Virus record (IMG/VR): IMGVR_UViG_3300035670_000532
Coordinates: 1-40,412 of that record
Length of the DNA: 40,412 nucleotides
Source of the DNA: a virus
Reading direction: 5' to 3' (one strand)
Part shown: positions 32,660-39,772 of the stretch, one piece after another
Numbering within the stretch: the first letter of the stretch is position 1
Layout of the letters: each line of letters opens with the position of its first letter
Program-made: the position numbers and the translations under genes
The notes under the pieces: model-generated
Database searches by the model: none
What the model was told of the DNA's origin: nothing
The model's input: the letters and a program-made list of their open reading frames with translations, nothing else

Positions 32660-32724
32660 AAAGATTTTTTTTATCGCTCATTTTATTTTTCGTCGCAGTT
32701 TGCATTACATCCTCCATGACCAGA

Positions 32725-32880
32725 TTATACTCCTTCGTTTTTTTCTTGCAACAGTTTTGCTTTCTTTAAAATCCATCCGTTCATGCGACACTTTTTGCCA
32801 CAATACTTTTTCCAGAAAACCTTTAATTCAATCGGTTTTCCGCACACTTCACATTTCGCGACCACGTTTACCTTTTCCAT
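32725..32880 (-). CDS. Small zinc-ribbon protein, 51 aa, apparent leaderless gene
   Basis: The sequence MEKVNVVAKCEVCGKPIELK holds a CxxC, and YCGKKC gives a second CxxxC, so one zinc-binding site is likely; a basic helix follows. The ATG at 32880 lies only six bases after the -10 element of the promoter at 32887-32916, so its mRNA probably has no leader. A longer frame from 32934 would start before the promoter. It is the first gene of the early transcript and could be a regulator, but this is inferred. Confidence 0.6.
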   Translation of the reverse strand: MEKVNVVAKCEVCGKPIELKVFWKKYCGKKCRMNGWILKKAKLLQEKNEGV

Positions 32881-32886
32881 GTTTGA

Positions 32887-32916
32887 AGTATACCATGAAC
32901 CGTTAACATATGTCAA
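32887..32916 (-). promoter_or_regulatory. Strong sigma-70-type early promoter
   Basis: On the minus strand TTGACA (32916-32911), an 18-bp spacer and TATACT (32892-32887). The -35 is perfect and the -10 matches five of six. It drives leftward transcription toward the zinc-ribbon gene, tRNA and beyond. Six bases separate the -10 from the ATG. Confidence 0.7.
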
Positions 32917-32947
32917 ATTAATGTTTTTTTCCATGTTACGTTAACGG
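32900..32947. promoter_or_regulatory. Paired GTTAAC operator-like boxes around the early promoter
   Basis: CCGTTAAC at 32900-32907 and GTTAACGG at 32940-32947 are perfect 8-bp inverted repeats, each with a palindromic GTTAAC core. One lies in the spacer between -35 and -10, the other about 24 bp upstream of the -35. This is the pattern of a repressor or activator site. No gene for a matching regulator was recognised. Confidence 0.45.
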
Positions 32948-32987
32948 CATGCGTCAAAAAACCTTTAGGGGGCATATATAATGAAGA

Positions 32988-33842
32988 TCATCCGACTAAG
33001 GCATCGTAGATCTCCCGGCTTCTGCCTTTCGAGTAGTGAATGTAATGTTGTGTCATGTTGAGGTTGGAATGACCTAAAATTCTTGCGACGTAACTTTCAT
33101 TTGCTCCGCGATTTAAAAGTCTCATGGCTAAAGAATGACGGAGCGCGTGTAAATGTAAACGAATCGGCTCGTGGCCCGGAACACGAATATTTCCAATCTC
33201 TCTGATTCGCTTATCACACGCGGAAACGTCTAATCGGTTCCAGTCGTGGTCAACGAAAACGTACATGATCTTGTACGATTTCATACACTCGATCTGCTTT
33301 GATAAATATTCTCCGGTCAATTTTGTGAACGGAACAACCCGGTTTCCATACCCGCCTTTTGAATGACGGATGTTTATTACGTTTTCTGCAAGGTCTATGT
33401 CCTTCTGATCCAGAGATAACATCTCTGACCTCCTGGCCCCGGTGTCCCATGCCAGCCTAAGAAGCGTCTGGTCCTGATGCGTCAGCATTGGGTTACTGAT
33501 TATAAAATCAAATTCCTGCTGCGTGAGATAATCCGGTTCCTTTGGCCGGGGTCGTTTAAAACGGTTTACGATGTATGGGTTATAAGGGATAAGATTCTCT
33601 GCGGAAAGCCATTTAAAATAACTCATCACCACAATCGAAACCTTCGCGGTATATTGCTGCGACCATTTCACGGACCCGGAGTCCCGCGCTTGGATAATCT
33701 TCTTCTCGATCTCCGACTGATCTCCTGGGTGGAGATAGTCTAAATACCTGCCTATCGTCTTTAGGATATAGAAATACTCTTTGATCGTCTTTTCTCTCAG
33801 GGAACGAACGTCGCGGCAGAACGCCAAATAACGGTCAAGCAT
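32988..33842 (-). CDS. int: Tyrosine recombinase / phage integrase, 284 aa
   Basis: An N-terminal SAM-like core-binding part (about residues 1-90) is followed by the catalytic domain. The active-site residues can be read: R137 in TGARRSEML, K162 in HSKGG, H232 and R235 in HALRHSLAMR, H258 in GHSN and the nucleophile Y267 in TQHYIHY. It inserts and excises phage DNA at att sites, so the phage is temperate. The ATG at 33842 has a GGAGG site five bases upstream; a GTG at 33848 is possible. That GGAGG sits in a hairpin (33848-33881). Confidence 0.9.
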   Translation of the reverse strand: MLDRYLAFCRDVRSLREKTIKEYFYILKTIGRYLDYLHPGDQSEIEKKIIQARDSGSVKWSQQYTAKVSIVVMSYFKWLSAENLIPYNPYIVNRFKRPRPKEPDYLTQQEFDFIISNPMLTHQDQTLLRLAWDTGARRSEMLSLDQKDIDLAENVINIRHSKGGYGNRVVPFTKLTGEYLSKQIECMKSYKIMYVFVDHDWNRLDVSACDKRIREIGNIRVPGHEPIRLHLHALRHSLAMRLLNRGANESYVARILGHSNLNMTQHYIHYSKGRSREIYDALVG

Positions 33843-33847
33843 AGTCA

Positions 33848-33881
33848 CCTCCGAAACAGCTAGATTTTACTGCTTCAGAGG
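33848..33881 (-). promoter_or_regulatory. RNA hairpin over the integrase ribosome binding site
   Basis: In the minus-strand RNA CCUCUGAAGCAG pairs with CUGUUUCGGAGG (12 pairs, two of them G-U) around a 10-nt loop. The last bases GGAGG are the ribosome binding site of the integrase. Folding would hide it. Opening by an RNA, protein or translating ribosome would switch integrase on. The fold is seen; the regulation is inferred. Confidence 0.6.
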
Positions 33882-33934
33882 TAACAGTGAGTTAATAACT
33901 TTGCAAGAGGCAGGACATTTATTTTTAGCAAAAG

Positions 33935-33949
33935 TCTATTAATAATAGA
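33935..33949. repeat. 15-bp palindrome TCTATTAATAATAGA
   Basis: A perfect palindrome around one central base, in the A/T-rich gap between the lysis-type genes and the integrase hairpin. It may be a DNA-binding site for integrase, an excisionase or a repressor. The A/T content makes chance more likely than for a G/C-rich site. Confidence 0.35.
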
Positions 33950-33956
33950 TTAAACT

Positions 33957-34250
33957 CTATCCAAAGAAGTAGGAGGCGATCTCCCAGAGAGAAACGCCAA
34001 GAAGAACGCAGATGCCCCAGTAAGAGGCCCACCACCATTGTTTCCGGAGAATAAGAAGAAGCTCACAGCCAACCCCACCAGCGATCATCACGATCAGCCC
34101 GACCGTTCGCCATAGCCCAGACAGGATCCAGAGATGCACGATCAGCCCGACAAAGGATAGGGCCATTAAAGAAAGGGCCGCATACGCCCAGCCCGGCTCC
34201 TTAATAGCCCAGTCCCGCCACCTTGTAGAGATCGTCTTTCCTTTACTCAT
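33957..34250 (-). CDS. Three-helix membrane protein, 97 aa
   Basis: Three hydrophobic segments are visible (about residues 20-42, 45-65 and 72-93, rich in Trp, Leu and Ile), with a charged N-terminus MSKGKTISTRWRDW. Location at the end of a group of small membrane and lipoprotein genes suggests a holin- or antiholin-like role, but no family was recognised. It overlaps its upstream neighbour by 8 nt. Confidence 0.55.
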   Translation of the reverse strand: MSKGKTISTRWRDWAIKEPGWAYAALSLMALSFVGLIVHLWILSGLWRTVGLIVMIAGGVGCELLLILRKQWWWASYWGICVLLGVSLWEIASYFFG

Positions 34251-34482
34251 CTTTCTTTTTCCTCGCGAAGAAAAGAACTAGAAACGCGGTCAGCCCGCCG
34301 GCGGCGGCCCCGGCCCATGGAATACCTGTCGCATCCCCCACCGCTTTCCCGGCCTTCCCGGCCCCGATCACCCTTTCGATACACGATTGATCGTTCCCGC
34401 ACTTCGCCATCGCGTCGGTCCGTTCCTCAAAATAAGCGCATCCAGAAACCGCGAGCAGAAGCGCCAAAGCAAACAACCTCAT
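34243..34482 (-). CDS. Small lipoprotein, possible outer-membrane spanin, 79 aa
   Basis: The N-terminus MRLFALALLLAVSGCAYFEE is a short signal peptide ending in the lipobox VSGC, so the protein is likely lipid-anchored. Two more Cys residues lie at about 28 and 34. A Gly/Ala-rich hydrophobic segment (AGAAAGGLTAFLVLFFA) and a KKKDE tail follow, an unusual second anchor for a spanin. Small phage lipoproteins near holin genes are often o-spanins, so this role is likely but not proven. Confidence 0.55.
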   Translation of the reverse strand: MRLFALALLLAVSGCAYFEERTDAMAKCGNDQSCIERVIGAGKAGKAVGDATGIPWAGAAAGGLTAFLVLFFARKKKDE

Positions 34483-34664
34483 TTCGGGCGATCCGCAGGC
34501 CCATACTTATCAAGAGCCAGATACTTCCCGATGAACTTAATGACCGGAAGAATGAGAGCGTCATCCTTCGCGGTCGGAGTAAGTTTAACAATTATCGAAG
34601 CAATAAAGACAACGTACGCCGCGATGTCCAACAGGTCTTTCCAGTTACTTAGGATCCATTCCAT
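34479..34664 (-). CDS. Small one-helix membrane protein, holin-like, 61 aa
   Basis: One hydrophobic helix (LLDIAAYVVFIASIIVKL) follows a short polar start (MEWILSNWKD), and a charged and Pro-containing tail follows. Size and context, just before a lipoprotein gene, fit a small holin. The stop overlaps the lipoprotein ATG by four bases. Confidence 0.5.
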   Translation of the reverse strand: MEWILSNWKDLLDIAAYVVFIASIIVKLTPTAKDDALILPVIKFIGKYLALDKYGPADRPK

Positions 34665-34839
34665 CTTTAACCTCCTTAGTTAAAATCTCATCCGGTAAAA
34701 TCGTGAACGCCTCGATCTCGTCTTTTATTTTTAATGCGATCTTCCGCTCTTTTCCCATAATAAGCGGCATCCTCGTCAAAGCTATCCGCATTTCTCCGTG
34801 AATCATGTTCAAGATGTGCGCAAACTCGTGATGATTCAT
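34645..34839 (-). CDS. Small hypothetical protein, 64 aa
   Basis: I use the ATG at 34839 (MNHHEFAHILNMIHGEM), just after the previous gene's stop. An upstream ATG would add residues from inside that gene. The protein is helical with several His, Met and Ile residues. HEFAH resembles the zinc-protease motif HExxH only in appearance (H-E-F-A-H), at the very N-terminus, so function is unclear. It overlaps the holin-like gene by 20 nt. Confidence 0.45.
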   Translation of the reverse strand: MNHHEFAHILNMIHGEMRIALTRMPLIMGKERKIALKIKDEIEAFTILPDEILTKEVKDGMDPK

Positions 34840-34841
34840 GT

Positions 34842-35168
34842 TTACACGTTGATTTTGAAGCCATACGATACCGCCCATCCGATGGTTCCGATCATCACGA
34901 GAAGTAGAGTCGTCGCTAACGTCCATCCGAGAGTTTCAATGCGTTTTACGATGTCCGCATGATGCCCGATGGTCGGTTCAAGGGATGTAAGAGTTTGCTT
35001 AATGCCCTCTATCGTCCGAGACATCCCGTTATCAATACGGGATTTTATATGCCTCACATCCCCCTGAATCTCCACCTGACGCACTTCGATTTCTTGAAGT
35101 TTTTTAACCTTATCGTCATGGAACGTGAACAGCTTGGTTATGTTTTCTTCCTGTTTACAAGGCTCCAC
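34842..35168 (-). CDS. Coiled-coil protein with C-terminal membrane anchor (XhlA-like), 108 aa
   Basis: The N-terminal two-thirds form coiled-coil-like helices (VKKLQEIEVRQVEIQGDVRH), and the last 30 residues one membrane helix (LATTLLLVMIGTIGWAVSYG). This layout is that of XhlA-type hemolysin/lysis proteins of phages. GTG start at 35168 with AAGGAG upstream. It leads the group of small membrane genes. Confidence 0.55.
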   Translation of the reverse strand: MEPCKQEENITKLFTFHDDKVKKLQEIEVRQVEIQGDVRHIKSRIDNGMSRTIEGIKQTLTSLEPTIGHHADIVKRIETLGWTLATTLLLVMIGTIGWAVSYGFKINV

Positions 35169-35178
35169 AACTAACTCC

Positions 35179-35550
35179 TTATTCCGGTGTTAAAGTGACC
35201 GATCCATCTTCCGCAAACGTCAAGGCGTAAGGAGGCGTAAGAGGAACCCAGGACGGATTCACCGATTTTATGAACGTCTGCCACGCCTGGTGGTGCAGGA
35301 ACACCGCCGTTGCATTTGTCCCAAGAAGCTCAAGAAGTTCAGTCGCCACTTCTCTGCTAATCGGGTTCTGCGGAACTCGACGCATGATGCCGCCTATCTC
35401 CACCTCGATAAAATCACCGCCACCCCAAAAATCTGTGAACGCCGATAGACAGCGGTTCTCCTCACCCTGCTTCAAGAGCGGGGCTTTCTCCATGATTGAT
35501 TCGTACCTCATTTGTGCTTCTGATTTTTGTACTCCGTCAAATATGCTCAT
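35179..35550 (-). CDS. Hypothetical tail-associated protein, 123 aa
   Basis: The protein starts MSIFDGVQKSEAQMRYESIM, with a beta segment near residues 45-60 (GGDFIEVEIGGIMRRVP), a helix ISREVATELLELLG and a C-terminal LTFAEDGSVTLTPE. It follows the tail fibre gene directly. It may be a fibre-assembly or virion protein; no family was recognised. Ribosome binding AAAGGAG before the ATG is clear. Confidence 0.5.
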   Translation of the reverse strand: MSIFDGVQKSEAQMRYESIMEKAPLLKQGEENRCLSAFTDFWGGGDFIEVEIGGIMRRVPQNPISREVATELLELLGTNATAVFLHHQAWQTFIKSVNPSWVPLTPPYALTFAEDGSVTLTPE

Positions 35551-35567
35551 TGTTTTTCTCCTTTAGT

Positions 35568-38500
35568 TTAAACGCCAATCATTACAACATTGTCTGGAAG
35601 CGTGGCGTGTGACGCTGTTTTCCAAAGCTCTCCCGCCGCCGCTCCTGCTCCCGCCTGTGTCGCTCCAGATTTAATGACCTTCACGAAAGCTCCACCAGAA
35701 GTAACTCTGAAAACTTCCGTTGCGTTGGAGCCAAACACTATCGGAACGTCATAACTTCCAGTTCCGATTACAAGAGCGGAGGGACTTCCATATGGAACAA
35801 TCTCGACCGCATCGGCTAGGGAAACACCATACCTCGATGTTCCGTATGAACTGTTATACGCTCCGAGTGTGAGAATGGCGTTCTCTGCGGTGACTTGAAA
35901 GATAGATTCAGCACTGCTTCCAGAGGATGTGTTATTGACAGATACTACCGTTGGAGCGTCCTGAGTTTTCGTGAAGGATGCTGGGGTCCCGATGGTCAAC
36001 GCAGAAGCCGTAAGTTGCATATACTCCGATGCACCAATATTGAAATATATTCCATTCGTCCCGCCACGGAGGAGGAGACTGTCTGTAGCAGTAGTGTTAT
36101 CACTCTGGACTTGGAACTGCGTCCCTGTGAATTGTAAAAGTGCGTCATCGCCCGCACCGAAGGATAATTTCTTTGAGTCAGCCTTTATCTTTAAATCTCC
36201 ACCAGCGTCTATTCTGAATCTCTCGGTGTTGTTGTTCCCGAATATAATGGGCTTATCCGCACTCGATAACCCTATCATCATTCCGTTTGCGGAAGCGTTT
36301 GTTTCGACAAATTCTGCAAATCCACCGAGGGCTGTTCCGTATCGTGACGCTACGGTTCTTCCAGAGGAATGTCCGATGACCGCCGCTGTGTTCACATCCG
36401 TCTGAAACCTTATAGCGGCAATCGCAGACTGAGATGTCTGGTCGTTCTGAATGTGAATCCCAGTCCTTCCGTCTTGGTCTTTCTCGATTATGAGTAAGTC
36501 ATTGCCAGTTGCTGCGGCGGCAGGAACAGAAGTTGTTCCTATGAGGATATCACCAGCCCCCGTAATCCGCATCCTTTCGACATCTTGAGTCCCGAAAATA
36601 ATGGGTTTATTGAGAGTGTATGTTCCTATCATCAGCCCATTACAGCTTCCAGCAGAGGCATCCATAGCTATTAACTCAGAAAACCCTCCCAAGGCTGTTC
36701 CGTATCTCGTTGTTACTCTCGTTGAACCATGAGATGTCAAAACCGATTGAGCCCCAGTTGTCTTGGCTACAAACTGTGCTTGGGTGGATGTTCCAACATT
36801 AGGATTGTAAACCTGAAGCACACCAGCGGCGTTGGTGTCGTAATTTACAATCGCACTGCCAGTTCCAACTTCTTGAGGGTTAATTAAAAGATTCGTGCCG
36901 TTGTATGTGATGGAAGCATCATACCCCGTACCGAACAATAATTTTGCGGAGTCGTTTGGGAGCATTACGTCAGAGGTGGTTCCAGACATCTGAAGATTAT
37001 CAGCACTTAAAGTCCCACTATCTGCCGCCCTGAAAGAGAAACGGTTATTCGTGATGTCGTAGTAAATCTGCGCCCTGTAATTCGTGCCCGAAAGAAGCCC
37101 TGAATTTTCTTCAAAAGTGATGTCAGGATTGAGGGTTTGGGCGTTTATTCGGAGTTCATTGGAGGGGTTGCCGACAATCATTACGCCGTTAGCGTCAGAG
37201 ATTACCATCTTCGGTTTATCGTTTGTTCCGATGATGATGGGTTTATTGGTCGTTCCTTCCCCAAGAAGAAGCCCGTTTCCACCACCAAGAAGTTCACTAT
37301 ATCCCGCAACAGTTATCCCATACCTTGTGATCGTTCTCCCGCTACCGTGAGAAAGAAGATATGCAATCCCTGTATCGGTCTGCGTTGTTAGAGAAGCCAC
37401 CCCGCTTGTGCCCGTGTTTGTGTTTCTGATCCAAGCTCCCGTTGCGGCGTTTTGAGATTTTTCAATTTGCAGAGGATAAAAAGTTTCGCTTTGAGAGGCG
37501 GTTGTAACTCCCCCCATCAAGACAGCTCCGCCAGTAGCTAAAAATAATTGGTCTGTTGTTGCACTCGTAGATATGCTTAAAGCCTTTGCAGATTGTGTCC
37601 CCGCTGCGTCTGTGTTTATTCTGTAATATCCACTAGCGGGATTCCACTGCCCTATAATCATTCTATGCCTGTTTGTGAAATTTCCAGGAAGTCCATATCC
37701 ATAAACCAAGAAAGAAATATAATCTGTCCCATCCCCATCTTTTGTAAATGCCTGAATACCACCCGACTGTCCTGATAGACTTGACTGGACGTCGAGTAAA
37801 TGATTGAAGGAATCAACCGAAAGCAAAGCATCTTGCGTCGCTCCCTTAATCCCAACTGAACCAGTACCAACCTCTCTCGGATTGATTAAAAGATTTGTCC
37901 CATCGTAAGTTAACGACGCATCCTTTCCAGTCCCCAAATAGGTTTTCTGATTATCGGGGAATACCAAATCACCTGACGAGTCTATATAAAACTGCTCAGT
38001 CCCTGCGTTCTCAAATGACAGGTACTTTGAGTTGATAGTGTATTTCCCGCCCGATGTCCCCCACTCTCCATATTCCGTGTATGTAGCGTCATCAGAGTCT
38101 TGATGCTGAAGGAATGTATATTCTCCCTCAACTGGTTCTGCGGAAACTTTACCAGCCTCGTAATCTCCCGCCGCTATGTTATAGCCAGTTCCGTTATATC
38201 CGTTCCCGCTTGAATCAAGTAAATCTCCGTCAAGATGCCAAATTGCACGAAGATTTGTAGACATCGATGTGCCAGTAGAAGAAAAAGATTTAGAAGTGGA
38301 TGCATAATTCCCGCTTCCAGAGTTATGAAGCTCCGCTATCTCATCATCCGTCAGCACTCTGCTCCATACTGCGATTTCATCAAGTAATCCAGCCCAATCT
38401 GGTGTGCCGTTATAACTGCCGCCGAGCCAAGTATATCCAGACGGTATACTTCCAGAAGTTGTGAGGGTGTGGACTTTTTTTACTCCATCCACATAAAGAA

Positions 38501-39242
38501 TAACTGTTGTTCCGTTATACACCCCAACGCAATGATGCCATTGGTTATTATTAAGAGAACTAGAATCGGAATATACAATAACCCATCCTCCGCTCGGAAC
38601 TACTTGCCAAGCTATATTTCCACCGCTCGAAAGAAATCTAAGAAGAGTCGAACCATTACTGATGCTAAATAAATGCCCAGATGTGTCAGTCCCTTTGAAC
38701 CAAAATGAAATAGTTATTGCATTCGTAAGACCAAGGCTTGTGTTACTTAAAACCACCTTCTCCGTGCTTCCATCAAAGTTAATCCCATAAGAACTCGGCC
38801 CAGGAGCTTGTGACCTATTCTTGAAGGTGAGAATATTTGAAGTATCAGCCCTCGTAATCCTTGAGTATTCCGAAGTCCCCGTTAGTTTTAACTCAGGAGT
38901 AGCTTTTGAGATATTGAGGTCCCCCGTGAACGGCTGATTCGTTCCGTCAAGGAGAGCGTATGGCGTTAAATCTGAAGCTGTAAGATAGGTGTTTGTATCG
39001 AGCCCAAGCTCTCCGCTCGTTACATTAAGAAGTCCAGAGCCAGATACCGCACCCGCCGAGAATGACTGAGGAGTGGTCTGGTCGAGATGAAGGGAGAGGG
39101 GGTCGGTTTCAGAAGGCGGAGGATTATTCGGGGTGTACACCTCCATTGATGTATCTGTAGGGTAACGCCTTGCGTATTCCTTACCGGCAAATGCCGGGGA
39201 ACAAAGCAACATTAAAGATAAAAAAATGATTGTTTTTTTCAT
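35568..39242 (-). CDS. Tail fibre / receptor-binding protein with Sec-type signal peptide, LamG domain and internal repeats, 1,224 aa
   Basis: The first 19 residues (MKKTIIFLSLMLLCSPAFA) have a basic start, a hydrophobic core and AFA before the likely cut site: a Sec signal peptide, very unusual for a phage tail fibre. A LamG (concanavalin-like) domain spans about residues 150-308. The rest holds repeated fibre modules. KTYLGTGKDASLTYDGTN recurs as LLFGTGYDASITYNGTN and again in weaker form. A block with RYGTALGGF, KPIIFG and ERxRI recurs about four times from residue 610 on. The C-terminus (AGAAAGELWKTASHATLPDN) has no S74 chaperone-type motif. Start overlaps the upstream stop (ATGA). Confidence 0.75.
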   Translation of the reverse strand: MKKTIIFLSLMLLCSPAFAGKEYARRYPTDTSMEVYTPNNPPPSETDPLSLHLDQTTPQSFSAGAVSGSGLLNVTSGELGLDTNTYLTASDLTPYALLDGTNQPFTGDLNISKATPELKLTGTSEYSRITRADTSNILTFKNRSQAPGPSSYGINFDGSTEKVVLSNTSLGLTNAITISFWFKGTDTSGHLFSISNGSTLLRFLSSGGNIAWQVVPSGGWVIVYSDSSSLNNNQWHHCVGVYNGTTVILYVDGVKKVHTLTTSGSIPSGYTWLGGSYNGTPDWAGLLDEIAVWSRVLTDDEIAELHNSGSGNYASTSKSFSSTGTSMSTNLRAIWHLDGDLLDSSGNGYNGTGYNIAAGDYEAGKVSAEPVEGEYTFLQHQDSDDATYTEYGEWGTSGGKYTINSKYLSFENAGTEQFYIDSSGDLVFPDNQKTYLGTGKDASLTYDGTNLLINPREVGTGSVGIKGATQDALLSVDSFNHLLDVQSSLSGQSGGIQAFTKDGDGTDYISFLVYGYGLPGNFTNRHRMIIGQWNPASGYYRINTDAAGTQSAKALSISTSATTDQLFLATGGAVLMGGVTTASQSETFYPLQIEKSQNAATGAWIRNTNTGTSGVASLTTQTDTGIAYLLSHGSGRTITRYGITVAGYSELLGGGNGLLLGEGTTNKPIIIGTNDKPKMVISDANGVMIVGNPSNELRINAQTLNPDITFEENSGLLSGTNYRAQIYYDITNNRFSFRAADSGTLSADNLQMSGTTSDVMLPNDSAKLLFGTGYDASITYNGTNLLINPQEVGTGSAIVNYDTNAAGVLQVYNPNVGTSTQAQFVAKTTGAQSVLTSHGSTRVTTRYGTALGGFSELIAMDASAGSCNGLMIGTYTLNKPIIFGTQDVERMRITGAGDILIGTTSVPAAAATGNDLLIIEKDQDGRTGIHIQNDQTSQSAIAAIRFQTDVNTAAVIGHSSGRTVASRYGTALGGFAEFVETNASANGMMIGLSSADKPIIFGNNNTERFRIDAGGDLKIKADSKKLSFGAGDDALLQFTGTQFQVQSDNTTATDSLLLRGGTNGIYFNIGASEYMQLTASALTIGTPASFTKTQDAPTVVSVNNTSSGSSAESIFQVTAENAILTLGAYNSSYGTSRYGVSLADAVEIVPYGSPSALVIGTGSYDVPIVFGSNATEVFRVTSGGAFVKVIKSGATQAGAGAAAGELWKTASHATLPDNVVMIGV

Positions 39243-39526
39243 TGTGCGAATAGGTTATAAAACTCAACGTAAGTCAGTCCGGCTCTCCCGGCCCAATCAG
39301 CGGCAAACTGTAGCGGTTTCTTCCCAACCGCGTAATACTCGTGGATCCTGATAGATCCGGTCCCCGCTGTGGTAGTCCTCTGAATAACGTATGATCCCGC
39401 TTCATTCATAAACGCGAAATACTGAGCGCCGTCAGACTCGTAATCCTCACGCACCGCGTTAAATACCCCCCGCTGATCCCCGGTCTTTGTGAAACTTCTC
39501 TCAAAATCCTTCAACTCAAATGCCAT
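39239..39526 (-). CDS. Hypothetical protein, 95 aa
   Basis: MAFELKDFERSFTKTGDQRG starts a charged, helical N-terminus, followed by beta strands (SYVIQRTTTAGTGSIRIHEY) and a helix. Its stop overlaps the fibre ATG (ATGA), so the two are coupled. A small virion or fibre-attachment role is possible by place. Confidence 0.55.
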   Translation of the reverse strand: MAFELKDFERSFTKTGDQRGVFNAVREDYESDGAQYFAFMNEAGSYVIQRTTTAGTGSIRIHEYYAVGKKPLQFAADWAGRAGLTYVEFYNLFAQ

Positions 39527-39731
39527 TTTCCTGTCCTTTCGACATTAAATCCGCAAATCGCCATCTCCATGCGATATCAACACGAACCCAGAACTTCGTC
39601 CATTGAAGATCTGTCGCCCCTGCCCCTGGAACAGCAACCCCTGTCCTCCGGCTCGCTTCATCCGGGTTCGTCTTGTCGATCCACGTTAAGTCAGCGTGTC
39701 CTGCGAAAAAGTCCCGTACAGAAATCGTCAT
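39516..39731 (-). CDS. Hypothetical protein, 71 aa
   Basis: The N-terminus MTISVRDFFAGHADLTW and several Trp/Arg residues suggest a small structural or nucleic-acid-binding protein. It is the first gene of the leftward fibre transcript, with GGAG nine bases before the ATG. It is divergent from the plus-strand gene at 39773. No family was recognised. Confidence 0.5.
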   Translation of the reverse strand: MTISVRDFFAGHADLTWIDKTNPDEASRRTGVAVPGAGATDLQWTKFWVRVDIAWRWRFADLMSKGQENGI

Positions 39732-39735
39732 TTTA

Positions 39736-39766
39736 TTTACTCCGATCTTTGAAAAAGTGGTATATT
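39736..39766 (+). promoter_or_regulatory. Candidate promoter for the only plus-strand gene
   Basis: TATATT at 39761-39766 is a good -10; TTTACT at 39736-39741 is a weak -35 with a 19-bp spacer, longer than ideal. The ATG lies six bases after the -10, so the transcript is probably leaderless, as at 32880. Confidence 0.4.
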
Positions 39767-39772
39767 GATGTC

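Noticed and set aside
32589-32660. Second complete tRNA on either strand
   Set aside because: The 7-bp end stem and about 72-nt size are suggestive, but the T and D arms do not pair in either orientation.
32259-32717. Intact 152-residue protein
   Set aside because: The frame runs straight through a complete tRNA gene and a half-tRNA. Only the last 45 codons look like protein (AP2 remnant).
34839-34839. Zinc protease from the HEFAH near the start of the 64-residue protein
   Set aside because: The motif sits at residues 3-7 with no room for a metalloprotease fold before it and no third ligand nearby.
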